In this document: positions 23,830 to 32,065 of the stretch, one piece after another
Position numbering within the stretch: position 1 is the first letter of the stretch
Layout of the letters: every line of letters begins with the position of its first letter
Virus record (IMG/VR): IMGVR_UViG_3300032053_005429
Span: 1 to 37,163 of that record
Reading direction: 5' to 3' (one strand)
DNA: 37,163 bases
Source: a virus
Program-made: the position numbers and the translations under genes
The notes under the pieces: model-generated
What the model saw: the letters and a program-made list of their open reading frames with translations, nothing else
Told to the model about the DNA's origin: nothing
The model's database searches: none

Positions 23830-24177
23830 ATGAATACTCTGTTGATGTTGCTGTTCCAGAGCCCAGTGGCTGAAATAGCCCCGCCGCTGGCAAATGTGAC
23901 TCTGGCTGGGGTTATATTCTACTTCTACCGTACGGACAGGAAGTCCTCCGAGAAGAAGCACACTGAGCTGGCGACTCAATTACTGGCCGAGAGTAAGCGC
24001 CACGAGGACGCTCTGAAGTCTCTGGTGGGGGGATTCCTGGATGTTGTAACAAAGTCCACGGAGTCCCTATCAGAGATGAGTGCTAACATGCGGCTATTGA
24101 CCAACGGCCAGCTTGCAGATATCCGGGCAATGATGGGCCCGAAGGCTGCCACAACAGGCAGCGATAGGGAGGGCTGA
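23830..24177 (+). CDS. Small membrane protein, possible holin-like
   Basis: This 115-residue protein begins with a hydrophobic N-terminus that can span the membrane once (PPLANVTLAGVIFYFYR), followed by a charged helical domain (RTDRKSSEKKHTELATQLL and KRHEDALKSLVGGFLDVVTK). Single-membrane-segment holin-like proteins of the BhlA type share this design, but no endolysin is seen nearby, so a holin role is only a suggestion. GGAGGG is 8 bases before the ATG at 23830. Its stop overlaps the next start (TGATG). A tail-tip-associated membrane protein is an alternative. Confidence 0.4.
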   Translation: MNTLLMLLFQSPVAEIAPPLANVTLAGVIFYFYRTDRKSSEKKHTELATQLLAESKRHEDALKSLVGGFLDVVTKSTESLSEMSANMRLLTNGQLADIRAMMGPKAATTGSDREG

Positions 24178-24560
24178 TGTGGGTAGCAAACTTTGCCGAT
24201 GGTGGGTCCATGAGCGCGAAGCAATGCGACTGGACAGACTTGCCTCAGGATAGACCTATATCCGGAGTCCAGCTTGTACACTCCCTGTCCCGCCTGTTCA
24301 TCAGCCTTCAAGGGATGAAGTCGTACTACTACGTTCGTGAGGCAGTCGCGACTGCGGGCCAGAAGATGCCTACGATCATATCTGAGGCCGTCGGTGGCCT
24401 GGACCCAGAGTTGGGTATCGGTATCGAGTTGCGCTTGGACTTGATTGGTAGCGCGGTAGCCTGTCGGCACTTCAAGAGTGATCGGTTCAAGTACGACAAG
24501 GGCATACTGAGGCTGGGGAAGAACGGACAGGCAGCAGATGAGCGTAGACAAAGCACATAG
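24177..24560 (+). CDS. Hypothetical tail-region protein
   Basis: This 127-residue protein starts by TGATG overlap with the previous gene. It opens with MWVANFADGGSMSAKQCDW and has DLPQDRPISGVQLVHSL; this W-x-A-x-F-x-D-G-x-x-x-x-x-x-x-W-x-D-x-P arrangement is one I associate with a recurrent small phage protein of unknown function found near tail-tip genes. Residues 45-60 give aromatic-rich MKSYYYVREAV. There is no membrane segment and no enzymatic signature. The last 23 bases overlap the next gene in another frame. Confidence 0.5.
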   Translation: MWVANFADGGSMSAKQCDWTDLPQDRPISGVQLVHSLSRLFISLQGMKSYYYVREAVATAGQKMPTIISEAVGGLDPELGIGIELRLDLIGSAVACRHFKSDRFKYDKGILRLGKNGQAADERRQST

Positions 24561-25014
24561 CGGTGACGCGGTCGTAGCAATCACTACCAACGCAGCACAT
24601 CAGGCCGACGCGATCATTCTAGTCACGGACCTGGAGTCTGTCCTGCTGGCGGCTAATGTCATCCCAATAATGATAGCCGGAAACTACGTCAAGATGGCCG
24701 GTTCCCTGGCTGACGTTGCTTTGGACTACGTTCTGTTGGCAGCAAGCCTGGTAGCCAACGATCAGAGTTGTGCCAAGCTGGCTGCTCGTCTGGTTGCTAT
24801 GGCCACGGATTACACCAAGCTGGAGGCAACCTTGGCTCATGGGGGCAGTAGCTACTCCAAACTGGCTGCTCTGTTGGCCAGCCAGGCAAGAGAGTACGTG
24901 ACTATCGGTTGTACTCTTATTGGCATCATTCAGCCGGACAACGCTCTCAACTATCCGTCCAACGCATTCGTTCGGCTTGGGGGATTTCTGGTTCGCGCAG
25001 AGGAGGGCAACTAG
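24538..25014 (+). CDS. Tail-region protein with 14-residue heptad-like repeats
   Basis: This 158-residue protein has a regular array: Tyr (Cys once) recurs at residues 50, 64, 78, 92, 106 and 120, exactly 14 apart, in the pattern Y-x-K-L-A-A-x-L-A-x-x-x-x-D (for example YTKLEATLAHGGSS, YSKLAALLASQARE). Fourteen residues make two heptads, so a long amphipathic helix or coiled-coil bundle is expected. A weaker copy may begin near residue 34. A short N-terminal region (DKAHSGDAVVAIT) and C-terminal tail (ALNYPSNAFVRLGGFLVRAEEGN) flank the array. It sits in the tail-tip cluster and overlaps the upstream gene by 23 bases. Function is not recognised. Confidence 0.55.
   Translation: MSVDKAHSGDAVVAITTNAAHQADAIILVTDLESVLLAANVIPIMIAGNYVKMAGSLADVALDYVLLAASLVANDQSCAKLAARLVAMATDYTKLEATLAHGGSSYSKLAALLASQAREYVTIGCTLIGIIQPDNALNYPSNAFVRLGGFLVRAEEGN
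24685..24936 (+). repeat. 42-bp coding repeat (14-residue units)
   Basis: Six consecutive 14-residue units in the surrounding gene start at Tyr/Cys 50, 64, 78, 92, 106 and 120. DNA copies are divergent, so the repeat is visible only as protein. Confidence 0.7.
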
Positions 25015-26460
25015 GTGGGGCACCAGATTCCAGAGTCAGATGTAGAGGACTTCGACTCTTCAGCGGTTGCTGCTGATGCATATCGGGCTATATCTGCTAT
25101 CAAGTTGGACGGTGTCACTCTCATACTCAGGAGCTTCGTAAGTGGTGTCACTTCCTTCCAGACTAGGACAAAGCAGTGGCTTCGGAGAGTTGACATTGCT
25201 CCGAGCGGCATTCTTCTATCTACTGAAGTCAAGAAGCACACCCTCCCGAATGGCCAGGTAGTCACAACAACCACAGGGCGTAGGCAGGTCAAGGATGTAG
25301 AGATCGTAACAGTCACAACCCAGAACGCTGCTACCCCTAGCAGAACGACGGTCGTAGAGACTCAGACCGATAAGTCCGGCACTCAAACCAAGCGAGAGAT
25401 TTCTACTACTGACGAGCAGGGCATCAAGCGGACAGAGGAGAAGAAGACTGTCCATACGGAGCCACCCGATAGGGACAACGTCCAGCCAATCAAGGTCGTA
25501 ACGCTAGATGGGGTGACTCACTACCAGTGGTTTGGAGTAGAGAACCCCGACTGGGCGGCTGGCGATCAGCAAGGAACTACCACTACTAACCGCTCCGAGC
25601 AAATCATACCAGGGCAATTGAACGGTCAGGAAGTAGATTCGTTCGGCAATCCTATTCTGGTGAAAGTGGTTGACGAAGACATAACTCACCCGGATGGCAG
25701 GATCGAGCATGTCCACACTGAGACGGCAGGTATCCAGCAGCAGGCAGGAACCACGGTCACTGACGAGCAAAGCACGTTCTCAGGGTCTCAGGTCAAAACT
25801 GTTCGGACAGTCACGCACCCGGACGGCTCAAAAACTATCACTGACATCACCACCGATGTGGGTACAGGCGACAGTGTAGAAGTTGCTACTCAAATTGAGA
25901 CCGACGAATTCGGACAGGTCACTACAACGGTCGTCACTACCCGGACAACGACAGTCCTAGACTCGGATACAGGTAGATATCAAACCAACGTCAAGAAGAC
26001 CACGGTGGTGACAAGAGGTGGGGTCACTACAACGGATGTCTCGGAGACCACAAGAGACAGCTTCGACGACGACCTGCTGGACAGCAAGGTCAAGGTCTTC
26101 CTCATCCAGGAGTTTACCATATCCTGTATCATAGACAGCGATGCCCTAGCGGGTCTGTTCGAGAAGAACCTGAAGCATCAGATGAACTGGGCCAAGATAG
26201 AGCTTCTCACCCAGATGCTTGGCAACTTGGACCTGAGCTGGGATTTGAGGCAGACCCTCATGTCTCAGTATGACAACGCGATGGCAAACCTGAATCCTAT
26301 GGAGATGGAAGCACTTGGCAATACTTACAACGTGGTGTTTGCCCCTTCGGCCAGTGCTTTCAGGTCGAACCTTGTGGTAGGCGTCGAGCCTCACATCTAT
26401 GAGCTTCAGATGATTCTCCAGCAGCGCTCCGATCTGTCTCTCGGTGTCAAGACATTCTGA
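25015..26460 (+). CDS. Thr-rich tail protein
   Basis: This 481-residue protein starts at a GTG directly after the upstream TAG, with GAGGAGG 13 bases before. The N-terminal 65 residues and C-terminal about 115 residues look globular (LIQEFTISCIIDSD, KNLKHQMNWAKIELLTQML, VVFAPSASAFRSNLVV). Between them lies a long region extremely rich in Thr with short turns (THPDGSKTITD, DEFGQVTTTVVTTRTTT, LPNGQVVTTTTGRR), recurring D/N-x-x-G followed by Thr/Val strands, a YD- or fibre-like beta arrangement. Such an insertion would extend from the virion. Its stop overlaps the hub gene start. The role in the tail tip is inferred from order. Confidence 0.55.
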   Translation: MGHQIPESDVEDFDSSAVAADAYRAISAIKLDGVTLILRSFVSGVTSFQTRTKQWLRRVDIAPSGILLSTEVKKHTLPNGQVVTTTTGRRQVKDVEIVTVTTQNAATPSRTTVVETQTDKSGTQTKREISTTDEQGIKRTEEKKTVHTEPPDRDNVQPIKVVTLDGVTHYQWFGVENPDWAAGDQQGTTTTNRSEQIIPGQLNGQEVDSFGNPILVKVVDEDITHPDGRIEHVHTETAGIQQQAGTTVTDEQSTFSGSQVKTVRTVTHPDGSKTITDITTDVGTGDSVEVATQIETDEFGQVTTTVVTTRTTTVLDSDTGRYQTNVKKTTVVTRGGVTTTDVSETTRDSFDDDLLDSKVKVFLIQEFTISCIIDSDALAGLFEKNLKHQMNWAKIELLTQMLGNLDLSWDLRQTLMSQYDNAMANLNPMEMEALGNTYNVVFAPSASAFRSNLVVGVEPHIYELQMILQQRSDLSLGVKTF

Positions 26461-28064
26461 TGCACGAGAATATCACAATCAAGCCGGTCAGCATGCTCCT
26501 ACCTAAGCAATGCTTGGTAGACGAGCGCAACGCTCTGAGCATGAGTTTCAGCTTCACGATGACCGGCGGCTCATTCACCATCACTGTCCTCAAAGACAGC
26601 GTCATCCTACCCCCGGAAAGCATAGCCATCATAATGAACACAGTCCTCACGATGCCAATGGGTAGATTAGGCGTCGTCAAGCAGACGGGCACAGGCTACT
26701 CCAGTGGTGGGCTGACGAACATCATATCTGGTATCCTCCTGCCTTGGGTGGCCAGCAACAACTCATTCGTGGCACGCCCACAGCCATTCACTGCTCTGTT
26801 GAAGGACTTGGCTAAGGAGCTTCTGACATCCTTGGGGCAGGGAGTAGGTGTCATCAATCCCCCGACGGGCGCAGTCGGTGCTCTCATCTGGAGGGCCAGA
26901 GATTACCCTATCAAGGGATTCTCGTACCGTGGCCCGGCACTCTCAGGTGTCCAGCAGCTTGCTGGTCATATCCTAGCCGAAGTGGCAGTCAACAGAAACC
27001 AAATCTACGTGGCAGAGCCTGGCAGGGTTGTAGGGCCAGTGTTCACCGTTCCGAAGTCCGACATCATATCTGTCAGTCAAGATATAGACTATTCCCAGGA
27101 CAAGAAGGTCATCATAGACCCGTCGTTGAGCCAGGTACACTGGGGAGAGCAAGGGGCCTTTATATACGACTCGCAGCACGCGCAGAAGCAGCCGCAGCAG
27201 CTTGTTCAGTGCGGAGCAGCCGGTGGGACGGACTTCATGCCGATCCCAGATGGGTGGATGATAGAAGGTGCGTATGAGGACTTCACCCCGAAGTCGGCCA
27301 CCGACCCCAGCAACCCCTCCCCGACCACTCCTCGCTACTGGAAGCAGTTCACTTCACCGCTCGATAACAATAAGCAACGGGGAGTCATGCAATGGACCAA
27401 GATAGTGAAGCCGCTCAGCCTGCCTCCGAACGTCAGTAAGTTTGTGGCCAGCCCCGTGACTGGTGACACATCCATCAATGCTGGGCCTTGCACAATGGCG
27501 TTGTACAACCAAGGTGTCATGAATGGGCTGCATGGGTTCAGTACGGACGATGTAGAGATTGATGACGCAGTTAGTGGGCAGAGGAAGACAGTGCGGGGGC
27601 TGGTCTTGGTCCCCCCACAAGGTGCGTCCAGTGGGTTGGCCCACGAGAAATTCTTGTCTCAGCGTATTGAGGTCTGGACGTTCCCGAAGGTCAACCCAAC
27701 CACGATCCCTACGCTGTACGACCCCACAAATCCTTACGGCCTTGACAAGGATGTGCAGGTGTTCCGACCGTCGTCTAGCATATTTCCATCTAGCCTGACA
27801 GACCTCCAGGACTTCTACAACTATACGTTCGAGATCCACAAGCGTATGATTGGGCCAAGGCTGAAGACAAGAGTCTCGGTAGTCTACAGGGACGCTCTGC
27901 CACAGCCTGGAGATGGCTTGGTGGTGAAGGGCGTCGGGGTAGAGAAGTGTGGTAGGATAGAGTCGGTCAGCTTAGCATATGGCAGGGGTGGGGTTAGGAT
28001 CGATGTCTCTGCTGAAGTGTTCAACTACGGCAGACCCGATTCTCATGGGTGGAACAACTACTGA
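26460..28064 (+). CDS. Baseplate/tail-tip hub protein (gp27-like)
   Basis: This 534-residue protein lies between the tail-tip genes and small OB-fold genes, the place of the tail hub. Features consistent with gp27/Dit-hub-like proteins are beta domains early on (ALSMSFSFTMTGGSFTITVL), LAGHILAEVAVNRNQIYV, then DIISVSQDIDYSQDKKVIID (strand-turn before the large insert), and a C-terminal barrel LKTRVSVVYRDALPQPGDGL with GRIESVSLAYGRGGVRIDVS, the classic hub end with a carry-over to the spike. The ATG at 26460 overlaps the preceding TGA. The family name is a judgement by pattern and by the adjoining small OB-like genes. Confidence 0.6.
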   Translation: MHENITIKPVSMLLPKQCLVDERNALSMSFSFTMTGGSFTITVLKDSVILPPESIAIIMNTVLTMPMGRLGVVKQTGTGYSSGGLTNIISGILLPWVASNNSFVARPQPFTALLKDLAKELLTSLGQGVGVINPPTGAVGALIWRARDYPIKGFSYRGPALSGVQQLAGHILAEVAVNRNQIYVAEPGRVVGPVFTVPKSDIISVSQDIDYSQDKKVIIDPSLSQVHWGEQGAFIYDSQHAQKQPQQLVQCGAAGGTDFMPIPDGWMIEGAYEDFTPKSATDPSNPSPTTPRYWKQFTSPLDNNKQRGVMQWTKIVKPLSLPPNVSKFVASPVTGDTSINAGPCTMALYNQGVMNGLHGFSTDDVEIDDAVSGQRKTVRGLVLVPPQGASSGLAHEKFLSQRIEVWTFPKVNPTTIPTLYDPTNPYGLDKDVQVFRPSSSIFPSSLTDLQDFYNYTFEIHKRMIGPRLKTRVSVVYRDALPQPGDGLVVKGVGVEKCGRIESVSLAYGRGGVRIDVSAEVFNYGRPDSHGWNNY

Positions 28065-28070
28065 GGTACC

Positions 28071-28313
28071 ATGGAAGGCAGCGAAATCCGGGAGCTCATC
28101 AAGGGCATCATCCGCGAAGTGGATCAAGAGTCTGCTCTAGCCGGGGCACAAACCCCTAACGTACAAGGCACAGTGGTGTCCGTCGGTAGCGATGGAACGG
28201 TTAGCGTCTCCACTTCTTTGGGTGTGTTCCAAGGCGTAGGTTCCCCCAGGTCTCTGATAGTAGGCGAGGAAGCAGTCATCATCACAGCCGACGGTCAGAA
28301 GGTGGCTCTATGA
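28071..28313 (+). CDS. Small OB-fold-like spike/hub accessory protein
   Basis: This 80-residue protein has a helical N-terminus (GSEIRELIKGIIREVDQ) and a beta domain with V-S-V-G-S-D-G-T-V-S-V, then LIVGEEAVIITADGQKVAL. The G-S-D-G-T turn inside two strands, followed by G-x-x-V-I-I, is the plan of small OB domains that follow hub proteins (gp5-type N-domain). A similar module opens the next gene (VNSDGTISVLLEGSTV). The ATG at 28071 is 6 bases after the hub stop; the last four bases overlap the next start. It probably links the hub to a distal fibre or spike. Confidence 0.5.
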   Translation: MEGSEIRELIKGIIREVDQESALAGAQTPNVQGTVVSVGSDGTVSVSTSLGVFQGVGSPRSLIVGEEAVIITADGQKVAL

Positions 28314-29647
28314 CGTTGAGGGACGATGTCAAGCAGTTCGTCCGTGAGCAGCGAGCGGCTTCTGCGTCGACCATACCCCCGCCGCGCATCGGCCTCTGTA
28401 CCCAAGTCAACAGCGATGGAACCATATCTGTCCTGTTAGAAGGCAGTACAGTGAACGTCAGGAATCCCTACGGAGCCGTCACGGGCCAGGATATCCTATT
28501 GCTGCCGGATCAGAACGGAGTCTTCTCTGTAGGCACTCCCACCAGACCCACGCCCCAACAGGCTGAGTTCATACCAGCCACACTCTTTACCGCTCCAGCT
28601 CCGGGTGGATTGCGCTTTGTATCTTTCGTTGGTGTGCAGGATGGGGATGCGCGGTGCATGGTGGGCTTCCAAGATGCCGGCTCCAGGAAGCTCTATTGGC
28701 TGGCTCCTAGCGATGACCCTTCTCAGCACTACTGGGACCACTACTACTACACGTTCGCGTTTTCTCCGAACACGAAGTTCGTAGCGTTCTTTGGTACGAT
28801 CCCTGCTGGGGATTACTGGTACGTGTACGAACTGGGAGCTTCTCTGAAGTCGCTGGGCCTTGTGCCCGGCCAGGATGAGATATACTACCTGGATGCTACG
28901 CTGACGCGTTCCGGCCCCGTCGGTTCCGACACCCCGGTGAGCCTCTGGGTGGACAATGATGGTGTGCTCTACTGGGTCACGTATAACTACAGTACATCGA
29001 TCTGGAAATTGTACAAGTCTGATGGATCCGGTACGACTTTGGTAGCGACCCAGGACTTCAGCTCGAATCCCTTGGTTCTGGACCCCTACGCTCCGATTTT
29101 GGACGGTACGAGGAGTAGGATGGTATCAAGTCGGGGCGACTATACCGGAACGTCCTACCTCTGTGTATACATCCCTGTGCTGACTGTCATATATGATAGT
29201 AGCCCAAAGTCGTACTTTTATGCGGGCGTGGCAGCAGCGGCGGTCACGTCCAAATTCAGTGCAGGTACGTTCTATTGTGACACCACTGGCGGAGGCATGG
29301 GGGAGGGAGAAACCGCAGTTGTATTGGAGGACCTTGCTTCCGGAGCCGTCAGTCTAATCACTTGTCCCTATGGAGGTCCAGGCCACAATGCGCCACTCAC
29401 CACTTGGGTTCAATTGGTAGAAGGTGTAGACAAGGGGTACACCATGTGGCCTATCGTGGATGCGGGTATAGGGGTTCATAGGTGGACTGTTGTGGCTGGC
29501 ATCATGAGTGTTGACTCAGGGCCGATTACTGGCATATCTCCTGGGGATACCTACCCCGACTCCATCCGTCTGGCTTTCTATACCTATTATGGCTACTCCC
29601 CGCCCTATTTGTGTGCCTACCCGAATTGGGGCCTAATCGGGTCCTAG
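28310..29647 (+). CDS. Tail-tip/spike-like protein with OB-like head and beta-rich body
   Basis: This 445-residue protein starts in an ATGA overlap. Residues about 25-75 repeat the OB-like plan of the previous gene (RIGLCTQVNSDGTISVLLEG, then DILLLPDQNGVFSVG). The rest is a long beta-rich body with regularly spaced aromatic strands (YYYTFAFSPNTKFVAFFGT, YWYVYELGASLKSLG, TSYLCVYIPVLTVIYDS, TTWVQLVEGVDKGYTMWP), like a beta-propeller or receptor-binding body. No protease or glycosidase motif is visible. It ends the structural module; a structured intergenic region follows. A receptor-binding or spike role is inferred. Confidence 0.5.
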   Translation: MTLRDDVKQFVREQRAASASTIPPPRIGLCTQVNSDGTISVLLEGSTVNVRNPYGAVTGQDILLLPDQNGVFSVGTPTRPTPQQAEFIPATLFTAPAPGGLRFVSFVGVQDGDARCMVGFQDAGSRKLYWLAPSDDPSQHYWDHYYYTFAFSPNTKFVAFFGTIPAGDYWYVYELGASLKSLGLVPGQDEIYYLDATLTRSGPVGSDTPVSLWVDNDGVLYWVTYNYSTSIWKLYKSDGSGTTLVATQDFSSNPLVLDPYAPILDGTRSRMVSSRGDYTGTSYLCVYIPVLTVIYDSSPKSYFYAGVAAAAVTSKFSAGTFYCDTTGGGMGEGETAVVLEDLASGAVSLITCPYGGPGHNAPLTTWVQLVEGVDKGYTMWPIVDAGIGVHRWTVVAGIMSVDSGPITGISPGDTYPDSIRLAFYTYYGYSPPYLCAYPNWGLIGS

Positions 29648-29673
29648 CAACACGCTGCTAGACGTGCTAGGAC
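29641..29673 (+). terminator. Hairpin overlapping the last structural gene stop
   Basis: GTCCTAGCA (29641-29649) pairs perfectly with TGCTAGGAC (29665-29673) across a 15-base loop and includes the stop codon (TAG 29645-29647). There is no T-run after it. It competes with the larger pairing described for 29666-29751. It is a likely 3' end or processing structure for the structural operon. Confidence 0.5.
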
Positions 29674-29751
29674 GCCCCAGGACAGCCCGTCACAGCCGCT
29701 TTGTAACTAACGGCCTAAAAGTCCGGCGTCGGTCTTAAAGGGCGTCCTAGC
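29666..29751 (+). other. Long-range inverted repeat in the intergenic region
   Basis: GCTAGGACGCCC (29666-29677) is the exact reverse complement of GGGCGTCCTAGC (29740-29751), a 12-bp stem enclosing 62 bases that can form further short pairings (GCCG with CGGC at 29695-29714). Another GGCGTC at 29725-29730 can compete. It marks the junction between structural and DNA-metabolism modules and could be a folded RNA, regulator site or terminator. Confidence 0.45.
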
Positions 29752-29809
29752 GCCAAATCCACAAGCTCAGAAATGCTCAAGGTGACGTTTCATTGTATTG
29801 GAGGCAAAT

Positions 29810-30313
29810 GTGGGAAAGAAGCCCATCAAATTGGAGCACGTTGCCAGAAGATACCCTCGTGTACCTCCGGGCAACGATGGCTTGATAAAGGACGTGCTCT
29901 TTGCTCAGGCCCTGCGGGCTAAGTACCCGGCGGAGTATCAGCCAAGAAACCTCTGTAGAGCCTACAACTCTGCTAGCTGGGTTCTAAGTGAGCTCCTCCA
30001 GTGTGACAAGGATAGACTCCAGGTGTTCTGTGGGAAGCACGGTCTGTCCTCTGAGGGTTCTAGGCATAGCTTGATAAGCAGGCTGTGGCTCCACTGGCGG
30101 GCATTCGGAATGAAGATAGGCAATCCAGTTGGGTATGGCAGGGGATTTGAGAAAGTGGGTGCCTCTACTTGCGCCTGTGGCTTCTACAAGACAGAGAGGT
30201 TCCCAAGAGAGGAGAAGAAAGCCATGAAAGTGATTCGATTTCCTCGGGAAGAGAACAACAACAAACGCTTCCCTCGGTTGCAGCGGTTCCCTCGGGTGAA
30301 GAAAGCAGCGTGA
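29810..30313 (+). CDS. SAP-domain protein with C-terminal RFPR repeats
   Basis: This 167-residue protein starts at GTG 29810, with GGAGG 5 bases upstream; a TTG at 29798 is the only other in-frame option. Residues about 68-95 read as a SAP DNA-binding motif: D-R-L-Q-V-F-C-G-K-H-G-L-S-S-E-G-S-R, then SLISRLWLH (L..FC...GL...G....LI.RL). The last 40 residues contain RFPR four times (130, 143, 153, 159), spaced by Glu/Lys/Asn, and the N-terminus has RYPRVPP (14-20). These four RFPR copies use different codons, so the repetition is at protein level. It begins the DNA-metabolism module next to a helicase. DNA-binding is likely by SAP; the tail may recruit or bind DNA. Confidence 0.6.
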   Translation: MGKKPIKLEHVARRYPRVPPGNDGLIKDVLFAQALRAKYPAEYQPRNLCRAYNSASWVLSELLQCDKDRLQVFCGKHGLSSEGSRHSLISRLWLHWRAFGMKIGNPVGYGRGFEKVGASTCACGFYKTERFPREEKKAMKVIRFPREENNNKRFPRLQRFPRVKKAA

Positions 30314-30314
30314 G

Positions 30315-31772
30315 ATGGTACACCTGGAAGCCCACGATGCGTTGACTTTCTTCTCCGGCCCTGAGAATGAGCTTGAGAAGATGTTGGTGTGTCTTCGTAT
30401 CAAAGACCCTCGTGGCTTCTGGAAAGCCAAGGCGATCCTCCGCCGTCTAGCTTATCTGCCGCCAGATGTACGGAACGCTCGCGTAGAGCAGATCAAGCAA
30501 AGCAGCCAGTGGATCAAATTCTACAACCTGAGAAATAAATCCTTTGGTACAGGACTGCTGGGCCTCGTCAGGAAGCATTTGAAAACTTCTAAGTTGCCAT
30601 TCAGGGTCAAGGATTGTAGGCGTCATCTACCTGTACAAGATCCTGAAGGCGCCACATTCATATTCCAGGATAAGATAGAGGACCGCCCGGAGCAAGTGAA
30701 AGCATTGAGAGCCGCACTGAAGGCAGGTCGTGGCATCCTCCATTGCGCGACTAACGCAGGGAAAACTGAAATCGCAGCCGGCATCGTAGCCTGGGTTCAG
30801 AAACGGCTACGAGACACCCCTAGGACACTGTTCCTGGTCCACAGGAAAGACCTCGCAATTCAGACGGCCGAGCGTTTTCGCAAGCACCTTAGTGTGAAAG
30901 TGTCGATCATATTCGGAGGGAGCTATAAACCCTCAGACATCACAGTCGCGACGGTACAGACAGCTTCTCGTCTGTTGAAGAAGTCTGCTGCATTCCGGTA
31001 CTTCCTGGAAACCTGCGATATCCTATTCATAGATGAGTTCCATGTGAACAAGGCGAAGCAGGCGTCGGCCGTATTTAATCGTTGTGCCGCTCCTATGCGC
31101 TTTGGCCTGTCCGGAACTATATCCAAGAATCCTGAGAAGCTGATGTACTATAGGGCAGCAACAGGCAGGGTCCTGGCCGAGATAAAGAACGAGGAGCTGA
31201 TAGAGCTTGGCCGGTCTGCGAAGCCCATTATCCGGATGGTGAGCGTCAAGGGTAAGGAGTTCGAGGGTAGCTACGCAGCGGCATATCTCCAGTGCATCGT
31301 TCACAGTGACGTTAGGAACGAGAAGGTGCTGTCGGAGATAAAGCGCCATCTGAACAAGGATCGTCGGGTGCTGGTCACTGTGGACCGTATCCGGCATGGT
31401 CACATCCTTCGGCGGATGTGCCAGAGAGCAGAGCTAGAGTGTAACTTCATCAGCGGCTCCACGAGCATGCCTCTTCGGAAGCAGGCAAGGAGTGAATTCA
31501 CGAAGGGTCGTGTCCCCATACTGATCGTTTCTTCGATTTTCAATGTAGGAATCGATCTGCCGGCTATCGATGGATGGGTGAATGCTGCGGCTGGCAAGGG
31601 CTGGGAACTCTGTCTACAGCGCGTGGGCCGCACGCTCCGTAGGAAGAGCGGCCAGAACGTGGTCTACATCTCCGACTTCATGGACTACGGCAACAAGTAC
31701 CTGCTCAAGCATTCACGTCTGCGCCTTCGCTACTACCGCGAGGAAGGCTTCCAAGTGAAGGTTATTGAATAG
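30315..31772 (+). CDS. SF2 DNA helicase, UvsW-like
   Basis: This 485-residue SF2 helicase has motif I ATNAGKT (145-151), motif Ia LVHRKDLA, motif II DEFH (240-243), motif III GLSGT (264-268), then the second RecA domain with FISGSTSMPLRKQARSEF, VSSIFNVGIDLPAID and motif VI RVGRTLRR. UvsW of T4 and related phage helicases share this DEFH-type layout and drive branch migration and origin R-loop removal. The N-terminal about 120 residues (including KDPRGFWKAKAILRR) are less typical and may be a substrate-binding region. The ATG at 30315 is one base after the previous stop and has only a weak ribosome site. It is followed by TGACGTTTGAT, a motif that recurs elsewhere in the window. Confidence 0.85.
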   Translation: MVHLEAHDALTFFSGPENELEKMLVCLRIKDPRGFWKAKAILRRLAYLPPDVRNARVEQIKQSSQWIKFYNLRNKSFGTGLLGLVRKHLKTSKLPFRVKDCRRHLPVQDPEGATFIFQDKIEDRPEQVKALRAALKAGRGILHCATNAGKTEIAAGIVAWVQKRLRDTPRTLFLVHRKDLAIQTAERFRKHLSVKVSIIFGGSYKPSDITVATVQTASRLLKKSAAFRYFLETCDILFIDEFHVNKAKQASAVFNRCAAPMRFGLSGTISKNPEKLMYYRAATGRVLAEIKNEELIELGRSAKPIIRMVSVKGKEFEGSYAAAYLQCIVHSDVRNEKVLSEIKRHLNKDRRVLVTVDRIRHGHILRRMCQRAELECNFISGSTSMPLRKQARSEFTKGRVPILIVSSIFNVGIDLPAIDGWVNAAAGKGWELCLQRVGRTLRRKSGQNVVYISDFMDYGNKYLLKHSRLRLRYYREEGFQVKVIE

Positions 31773-31810
31773 GTGACGTTTGATATACGCGCACGAGGAG
31801 GATACTTAGC

Positions 31811-32065
31811 ATGACCCCTGACATCTGCCGCTACTGCAAATTTCCACTAGTGAAGTACACCCTGATCGCTACTGGTCCTGGGATGGAGCAGTGGGAAGCA
31901 CTGTGCTCTTCTACAGCCTGCCAAGCGCGATTCAGAGTAGCTGTGTCAGTGGTAAATGGTCCAGTGAAGCCAATTGCGGAAATCCCGCAGAACATGAACG
32001 ATCATGAGCGTGAGCTCGAGAATAGGAGGAAGAAAGATGCCGGAACCAAATCAGCAGCCGCCTGA
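31811..32065 (+). CDS. Small putative zinc-ribbon protein
   Basis: This 84-residue protein has CRYC (C6, C9) and CSSTAC (C32, C37), a CxxC-x22-CxxxxC arrangement expected for a zinc ribbon. The rest is a helical charged tail. CGAGGAGGA lies 8 bases before the ATG at 31811. The last 29 bases overlap the next gene. A nucleic-acid-binding or protein-adaptor role would suit its place between helicases, but the function is not known. Confidence 0.5.
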   Translation: MTPDICRYCKFPLVKYTLIATGPGMEQWEALCSSTACQARFRVAVSVVNGPVKPIAEIPQNMNDHERELENRRKKDAGTKSAAA

